Origin: an uncultured Elusimicrobiales bacterium
Lineage (GTDB): Bacteria > Elusimicrobiota > Elusimicrobia > Elusimicrobiales > Elusimicrobiaceae
DNA length: 5,792 nucleotides
Reading direction: 5' to 3'
Assembly (NCBI GenBank): GCA_934644855.1
Contig: CAKUDJ010000061.1
Location: forward strand, 1 to 5,792
The notes below the pieces were generated by a model. It worked only from the letters and a program-made list of their open reading frames with translations, did no database searches and was not told the DNA's origin. The first letter of the stretch is position 1. Every line of letters starts with the position of its first letter. The position numbers were made by a program, and so were the translations under genes. Shown piece by piece: positions 1-3,557 of the stretch.

Positions 1-887
1 CTTTAGTACAGGTAAAATTTGATAAACCGGTTGAAATATCCGTCCTGCGTGATGCTTTGGACAACACGGGTGAAGAATCCGCCATCCAAACGTATGGGGA
101 CAACACCTTTGCCATCCGCGAAAAAAGCACCTCCAACGAAGTAGGCGTCGTGCAAGCACGCATTGAAAAAGCCCTCCAAACCGTAAAGGTGCCGTTTACC
201 ATTCAGCAAACCAACTCCGTGGGCCCGGCCGTGGGTGACAACATGACCGAACGCGCCATGTGGGCTATTTTGCTGTCGCTGGTATTCATCATCATTTATG
301 TTGCTTTCCGCTTTAGCAACATTTTGTGGGGCATTTCCGGCGTAGTGGCCTTGTTCCATGACTTATTTGCCATGGCCTTGGCATTTTCTATCACGCAGCG
401 GGAAATTGACTTGGTTATCGTGGCGGCGTTCTTAACGGTAGCCGGGTTCTCTATTAACGATACGATTGTTATTTTTGACCGTATGCGCGAAAACATCCGC
501 CTGCACCCCAAAATGAGTATGAGAGAATTAATCAACCTGTCTATTAACGAAACCCTCTCCCGCACGATTATTACCACCTTAACGGTAATTATCGCCCTGT
601 TTATTTTGTATTTCATGGGCGGGGAAGTGCTGAACTCTTTTGCGTTTGCTATGCTGGTAGGTTGTATTAGCGGTGTGTATTCCACTATTGCGTTAAGCAC
701 GCCGTTAGTGTATACTTGGCAAAAGGGCCAGCTGTCCGATTTGGACCGCGGCTACTCTACCGCCAAAAAAGACGCTGCCAAACCGGCCGTGCAAGCCTTT
801 GCGCAAGAAAACCGCGAAGCAAAAGCTGCCGCGCCTAAAAAGACGGTGACGAAAATTAAACGTACCCGCCGCAACAAACAAAAATAG
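1..887 (+). CDS. secF: Protein translocase subunit SecF, 5'-truncated by window edge
   Basis: SecF is the inner-membrane partner of SecD. Together they use the proton-motive force to help SecYEG/SecA pull preproteins across the membrane. The reading frame is open from the left edge: the first whole codons give LVQVKF, and the split codon before them fits Thr, as in the family motif GGTLVQ. About 40 N-terminal residues (TM1 and the start of the periplasmic P1 domain) therefore lie outside the window. The 294 visible residues contain most of P1, VGPAVG before TM2, a hydrophobic TM2 ending YVAFRF, then TM3. TM4 carries the hallmark AGFSINDTIVIFDRMREN, TM5 follows NETLSRT, and TM6 contains SGVYST. 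After the last helix comes a roughly 55-residue cytoplasmic tail rich in Ala and Lys, ending KIKRTRRNKQK and longer and more basic than many SecFs. secD is expected just upstream but is not visible. The TTG at 57 is internal, not the start. Confidence 0.96.
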   Translation, partial: LVQVKFDKPVEISVLRDALDNTGEESAIQTYGDNTFAIREKSTSNEVGVVQARIEKALQTVKVPFTIQQTNSVGPAVGDNMTERAMWAILLSLVFIIIYVAFRFSNILWGISGVVALFHDLFAMALAFSITQREIDLVIVAAFLTVAGFSINDTIVIFDRMRENIRLHPKMSMRELINLSINETLSRTIITTLTVIIALFILYFMGGEVLNSFAFAMLVGCISGVYSTIALSTPLVYTWQKGQLSDLDRGYSTAKKDAAKPAVQAFAQENREAKAAAPKKTVTKIKRTRRNKQK

Positions 888-893
888 TTTTAC

Positions 894-931
894 GGGTCCG
901 CACGCCTGTTTGGGGAGTGCGGGCCCTTTTT
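894..931 (+). terminator. Rho-independent terminator after secF
   Basis: The arms gggtccgcac (894-903) and gtgcgggccc (917-926) form a 10-bp GC-rich stem with one G-T pair and a 13-base loop, followed directly by TTTTT. It begins 7 bases after the secF stop and should separate secF from the next unit. Confidence 0.88.
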
Positions 932-985
932 ATAAAACGGCTTTAGCAAACGCTTTACGGAGTTTTTACTAAAACGGTTTTAAGT

Positions 986-1618
986 ATGAGAAAAATTAAA
1001 CGGTTCAAAATAGCCACACGGCAAAAAGAAATTCTGCGTAAACTACTGCGCACCGCAGAAAATTTAAGGCAGGCCGGTTTTGAAGATGAAACCGCCCTGG
1101 CCCGTTTTATTGCCGCATTAGCCAAAGAGTTAGACCCCGGAACCGTGTACGAATTTAACCAAGATGCCCAATGGGAGTTAGGCGCGGCAACGCTGGTTCC
1201 CAAAGAAATGTTCAGCGCTTGCGCCGTGACGTTGGGTAGCAAAGTGGAAACTTTTTTACAACAAATAACCAATCCGCAGCAGCAGATTTTAGCCAATACG
1301 GCTTTATACGAATTTTTACGCACGGCTATTTTGTTCGTCACGGAGCTCATCCGCGAGCAGGCCGAAAAAGAAGAATGTGAAATTTTGGATATGCAGTTGG
1401 TATATACGCCGTTATTAGGAGTGGCGGCGGAACCCAAAATTCTGCGCGAAGCCGTCCGGCTGGAAAAATCCTTGGCGGATAGTGCTTTACCCCTTTTGTT
1501 GGAAAAATTAAACGCCGGCAAAATAGATGTAGCCTTGCAAGACGGGCAATTAACCCCCAAAGCTACCGTGGTATTTTTAATCCCGTGGCAGAGAAAAAAG
1601 AAAAAAGGAAAAAAATAA
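986..1618 (+). CDS. Unrecognised 210-residue protein with basic ends
   Basis: I do not firmly recognise this protein. The 210 residues show no signal peptide and no clear membrane helix. The N-terminus is strongly basic (MRKIKRFKIATRQKEILRKLLR). A mixed alpha/beta body follows, with a segment CAVTLGSKVETF (about 79-90), a helical stretch about 103-130 (FLRTAILFVTELIREQAEKE), and a very basic end, QRKKKKGKK. The basic start, the TLGS-type strand and the later Glu-rich helix faintly recall stand-alone proteins related to the cobalamin-dependent methionine synthase activation domain. That is a weak inference, and no cofactor-binding motif is evident. The ATG at 986 is the first start in the frame after the secF terminator; only a poor ribosome-binding site (taag) precedes it. 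Its stop overlaps the ATG of the acyltransferase gene by one base, so the two are probably translationally coupled and may share a task. Confidence 0.85.
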   Translation: MRKIKRFKIATRQKEILRKLLRTAENLRQAGFEDETALARFIAALAKELDPGTVYEFNQDAQWELGAATLVPKEMFSACAVTLGSKVETFLQQITNPQQQILANTALYEFLRTAILFVTELIREQAEKEECEILDMQLVYTPLLGVAAEPKILREAVRLEKSLADSALPLLLEKLNAGKIDVALQDGQLTPKATVVFLIPWQRKKKKGKK

Positions 1619-1620
1619 TG
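1605..1620 (+). promoter_or_regulatory. Ribosome binding site and TAATG stop/start overlap
   Basis: AAGGA (1605-1609) lies 8 bases before the ATG at 1618, inside the Lys-rich codons that end the upstream gene. The stop TAA (1616-1618) and the ATG (1618-1620) share one base. This supports ATG 1618 over the in-frame GTG at 1585, and points to coupled translation. Confidence 0.75.
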
Positions 1621-2325
1621 TCAGTACAACCCCAATCACTTTCTTACACCATTAAACATTTTTTAGGCTCCTCGTTGGCCTATGCTTACACCGTTTTTTT
1701 GGGGTGGACCACCCGCATCTACTGGTTCAAATCCGCCGAAGGCGAACAGTTGGAACAAAGCCAAAAAGGGCTGATTTACGCCGTATGGCACAACCAACAG
1801 TTGTTTTTACTTTATCCCTATAAAGGGCAAAAAATCGCCCCCCTCATCAGCCAAAGCAGCGACGGCGAATATATCGCCCGCCTGCTGCCTAAATTCGGGA
1901 TGTTAGCCGTGCGCGGTTCCAGCAGCCGCGGCGGGGCGCGGGCACTTATCCATTTATTACAGGCTACCCGCAGCGGCTACCGCCCCATGCTCACGCCGGA
2001 CGGCCCGCGCGGCCCGGTATATAAAGTGCAGCCCGGTATTTTGTTTTTAGCCAAAAAAACGGGGCTGCCCATTATTCCCGTCGGTACGGCGCTGAGCCAT
2101 AAATTTACGGTAGGCTCCTGGGACCGTATGCGCGTGCCGCTGCCCTTTGGGAAAACCGCCCTGGTGTACGGCAAAGCTATCCGCGTGCAAGACGATACGG
2201 ACCTAAAAGCCGCCGCCGTGGCCCTGGAAGAACAACTCAATGCGGCTACCGATAAAGCGGAACAATTTATCAACCACCGTCCGTTTGATAAAACGATTCC
2301 CCCCAAACGCAAAAAATCTGCCTAA
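1618..2325 (+). CDS. DUF374 lysophospholipid/lipid A acyltransferase (LpxJ-like)
   Basis: This is a 235-residue member of the LPLAT superfamily, DUF374 branch. The branch includes LpxJ of epsilonproteobacteria, which adds a secondary acyl chain to a lipid A precursor at the cytoplasmic face of the inner membrane. A hydrophobic N-terminal segment (about 14-30) probably tethers it to the membrane. Conserved blocks in order are WHN (57-59), SQSSDGEYIA (78-87), RGSSSRGGARAL (99-110) and TPDGPRGP (126-133). After these come the PG-ILFLAKKTGLPIIPVG strand-helix-strand region and an SWDR motif. H58 is the likely catalytic histidine; the residue at the classical HX4D spacing is F63, not Asp, so the acid is probably supplied elsewhere, possibly by D82. 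The C-terminus is basic (PPKRKKSA). The start is ATG 1618, set by the ribosome-binding site and the TAATG overlap. The family call is strong; the exact acceptor (lipid A or another lysolipid) is inferred. Confidence 0.92.
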   Translation: MSVQPQSLSYTIKHFLGSSLAYAYTVFLGWTTRIYWFKSAEGEQLEQSQKGLIYAVWHNQQLFLLYPYKGQKIAPLISQSSDGEYIARLLPKFGMLAVRGSSSRGGARALIHLLQATRSGYRPMLTPDGPRGPVYKVQPGILFLAKKTGLPIIPVGTALSHKFTVGSWDRMRVPLPFGKTALVYGKAIRVQDDTDLKAAAVALEEQLNAATDKAEQFINHRPFDKTIPPKRKKSA

Positions 2326-2348
2326 ACTCTTTTTACGGAAAAACGCAC

Positions 2349-2374
2349 AAAACCCGCCTTTTTGGGCGGGTTTT
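2349..2374. terminator. Perfect hairpin terminator, likely bidirectional
   Basis: AAAACCCGCC (2349-2358) and GGCGGGTTTT (2365-2374) form a perfect 10-bp stem with a 6-base loop (tttttg). The plus-strand T-tract makes it the terminator of the acyltransferase operon, 23 bases after its stop. The A-run on the left arm and the A-rich sequence before it would also let it stop minus-strand transcripts escaping the convergent unit. Confidence 0.9.
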
Positions 2375-2624
2375 ATGTTTATTGTATACATTTATGCAAA
2401 AGCAAAAAAATCTTTTACCGGGGCTGTTTTGCGCATTTTTAGCCGGGCAATCACACAGGAAAGCATTTTTATCATAAAATAGGCCTGTTTGCGGAACTCG
2501 GCGCAGATTTCCGGCAGAAAACTTGCCCCCGCTTTGGCACTCCCCGAACCGCTTAGAAACTATCCTTTTGGGGCCCCGTACCGCAAACCTTGCTTCGTTT
2601 ACGCACACAAAAATCCCCATGCAA
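2375..2624. other. Convergent intergenic stretch without a convincing gene
   Basis: About 250 bases lie between the two facing terminators. Open frames on either strand lack ribosome-binding sites and recognisable protein character. One long-range inverted repeat is present: GTTTGCGG (2487-2494) and CCGCAAAC (2581-2588), perfect over 8 bp and enclosing 86 bases. I found no match to 6S, SRP RNA, tmRNA, RNase P or common riboswitch cores by eye. It could be spacer, a decayed gene, or a small RNA. Confidence 0.5.
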
Positions 2625-2651
2625 AAACCCCGGGATTAAGTCCCGGGGTTT
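2625..2651 (-). terminator. Rho-independent terminator of the CBM48-like gene
   Basis: AAACCCCGGGA (2625-2635) and TCCCGGGGTTT (2641-2651) form a perfect 11-bp stem with a 5-base loop. On the minus strand the stem is followed by a T5 tract. It sits 17 bases beyond the stop of the minus-strand gene ending at 2669. Confidence 0.88.
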
Positions 2652-2668
2652 GGTTGATGAAAAATCCA

Positions 2669-3328
2669 TTAATCTACTATTAACACGCTGCGGCCGTTTT
2701 CTTGCGGGCTGTACGGATCCGGCGTGTTCACGCCGTCCACAATAAACAAAAAGCGGTATTTGCCCGGAGAAATGGATAAGGTGGTTTCCCACACGCCGTT
2801 TTTCTTACGCAGGGTTTGCGGTTTGGCCATAGTAAACCCGCTGACGATAGAAACTTTTTTGCCTTCCCCAAAATAACGGAAAGTGACGCGGCGGTACTTG
2901 GAGCTCTTGGGATTATTGGCCACCACCACACTGGTTTTGGCAGGTTTTTCGGCTTGCGCCGCCGGAGCAGATGTTTCTTGAACGTCCGCTTTGGGTTCGG
3001 GGAGCGTCACCGGATCCGGCACTATGGCAATGGGCTCCACCGTAATTTCTTCCGCTTTAGGCGTTTTTACCGCCGGGGCGGACGGTGCTTTTGTTTCTTT
3101 CTTGGTTTCCGGCAAAACATCAGCCAACAAATCGGGTTGGGCCGGGGCCTGTTCTTCGGCCACGATTTCCGTTTCTTCTACCGGCATAAAAAAACGCGCC
3201 GACAGATTCTTATACAAAAAGAAACCGCAGACGCATAAGCAAACAATATCTACAATTATCAGGAACAGCCAAAGGTCTTTATTGGCGGAAACAGGTTTTT
3301 GGTCTAAATCAAAATTTTCGTTTTCCAT
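2669..3328 (-). CDS. Single-pass membrane protein with C-terminal CBM48/AMPK-beta-like domain
   Basis: This is a 219-residue protein of unknown role. Its layout is a short acidic N-terminus (1-18), one strong transmembrane helix (about 20-40, Cys-containing), and a low-complexity linker rich in Pro, Ala, Glu and Lys (about 50-140). A C-terminal beta-sandwich (about 146-219) resembles the CBM48/AMPK-beta glycogen-binding E-set fold, with VTFRYFGEGKKVSIV, NGVWETTLSISPGKYRFLFIVDG, a DP turn and a final RSVLIVD strand. In enzymes and AMPK such domains bind alpha-glucans or pack against partner proteins. The two tryptophans that contact glycogen in AMPK-beta appear replaced here (A168 and N201), so sugar binding is doubtful. 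There is no signal-peptidase site, so it is probably a signal anchor. The ATG is preceded by AAGGAA (3332-3337) at short spacing. The gene begins 15 bases after tRNA-Gly on the same strand and is followed by its own terminator. Confidence 0.88.
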   Translation of the reverse strand: MENENFDLDQKPVSANKDLWLFLIIVDIVCLCVCGFFLYKNLSARFFMPVEETEIVAEEQAPAQPDLLADVLPETKKETKAPSAPAVKTPKAEEITVEPIAIVPDPVTLPEPKADVQETSAPAAQAEKPAKTSVVVANNPKSSKYRRVTFRYFGEGKKVSIVSGFTMAKPQTLRKKNGVWETTLSISPGKYRFLFIVDGVNTPDPYSPQENGRSVLIVD

Positions 3329-3331
3329 AAG

Positions 3332-3337
3332 TTCCTT
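3332..3337 (-). promoter_or_regulatory. Ribosome binding site of the CBM48-like gene
   Basis: AAGGAA on the minus strand lies 3 bases before the ATG at 3328 and immediately after the T7 run that follows tRNA-Gly. The spacing is short but no other ribosome-binding site fits, and the next in-frame Met lies beyond the membrane helix. Confidence 0.65.
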
Positions 3338-3343
3338 AAAAAA

Positions 3344-3414
3344 AGCGGGCGAAGGGAATCGAACCCTCGTCTAAAGCTTGGGAAGCTTCCATTCTACCAT
3401 TGAACCACGCCCGC
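3344..3414 (-). tRNA. tRNA-Gly, anticodon CCC
   Basis: The minus strand folds as a complete cloverleaf. The acceptor stem is GCGGGCG with CGCCCGC. The D arm is GTTC/GAAT with loop AATGGTA. The anticodon stem is GAAGC/GCTTT with loop TTCCCAA, giving anticodon CCC for GGG codons. A 4-base variable loop (AGAC) precedes the T arm, GAGGG/CCCTT with loop TTCGATT. The discriminator is U, as usual for bacterial tRNA-Gly. CCA is not encoded; a T7 run follows instead. It has its own promoter upstream and runs straight into the leader of the CBM48-like gene. Confidence 0.95.
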
Positions 3415-3433
3415 AACATCCTAATGTGTTATT

Positions 3434-3462
3434 ATTCTAGCAAAGTTTTTCATCCAATGCAA
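3434..3462 (-). promoter_or_regulatory. Sigma70-type promoter for tRNA-Gly
   Basis: On the minus strand, TTGCAT (3457-3462) and TAGAAT (3434-3439) are separated by exactly 17 bases. The -10 ends 19 bases before the 5' end of tRNA-Gly, allowing a start site with a short 5' leader for RNase P to remove. It lies just downstream of the lon terminator, as expected for an independent unit. Confidence 0.75.
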
Positions 3463-3502
3463 CTGTTCTTATTTTTCCGCTCCGCACGGACGGAAAAACA
3501 CA

Positions 3503-3534
3503 AAAAACCCCGGAAATTTTTAATCCCCGGGGTT
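3503..3534 (-). terminator. Rho-independent terminator after lon
   Basis: AACCCCGG (3506-3513) and CCGGGGTT (3527-3534) form an 8-bp stem around a 13-base loop. On the minus strand the stem runs into a T6 tract. It lies about 23 bases beyond the lon stop codon and isolates lon from the tRNA promoter. Confidence 0.83.
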
Positions 3535-3557
3535 AAATTACTGATTTTTATAAACGC

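Noticed and set aside
57..59. TTG at 57 as the secF start
   Set aside because: The frame is open to the left edge with family-matching residues (LVQVKF), so this is internal.
942..970. Possible promoter TTTAGC-17-TTTACT before the 210-residue gene
   Set aside because: Only about 3/6 and 4/6 matches to consensus, too weak to call, though a promoter must exist in or near this gap if the secF terminator is efficient.
1585..1617. GTG at 1585 as start of the acyltransferase, adding 11 residues
   Set aside because: It has no ribosome-binding site and would add a Lys-rich extension overlapping the upstream gene; ATG 1618 has AAGGA at proper spacing and a TAATG overlap.
2362..2390. Possible promoter TTGGGC-17-TATACA
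   Set aside because: The -35 match is poor and overlaps the terminator stem, and no gene follows on the plus strand.
2816..3374. Plus-strand open frames opposite the CBM48-like gene
   Set aside because: The opposite strand encodes a coherent membrane-linker-domain protein with a ribosome-binding site and terminator; these frames run into the tRNA and have no domain character.
3472..3498. Hairpin TTTTTCCG/CGGAAAAA considered as a terminator
   Set aside because: The T-run is in the 5' arm and A-run in the 3' arm on both strands, so no U-tract follows the stem; the neighbouring 3503-3534 hairpin is the better lon terminator.
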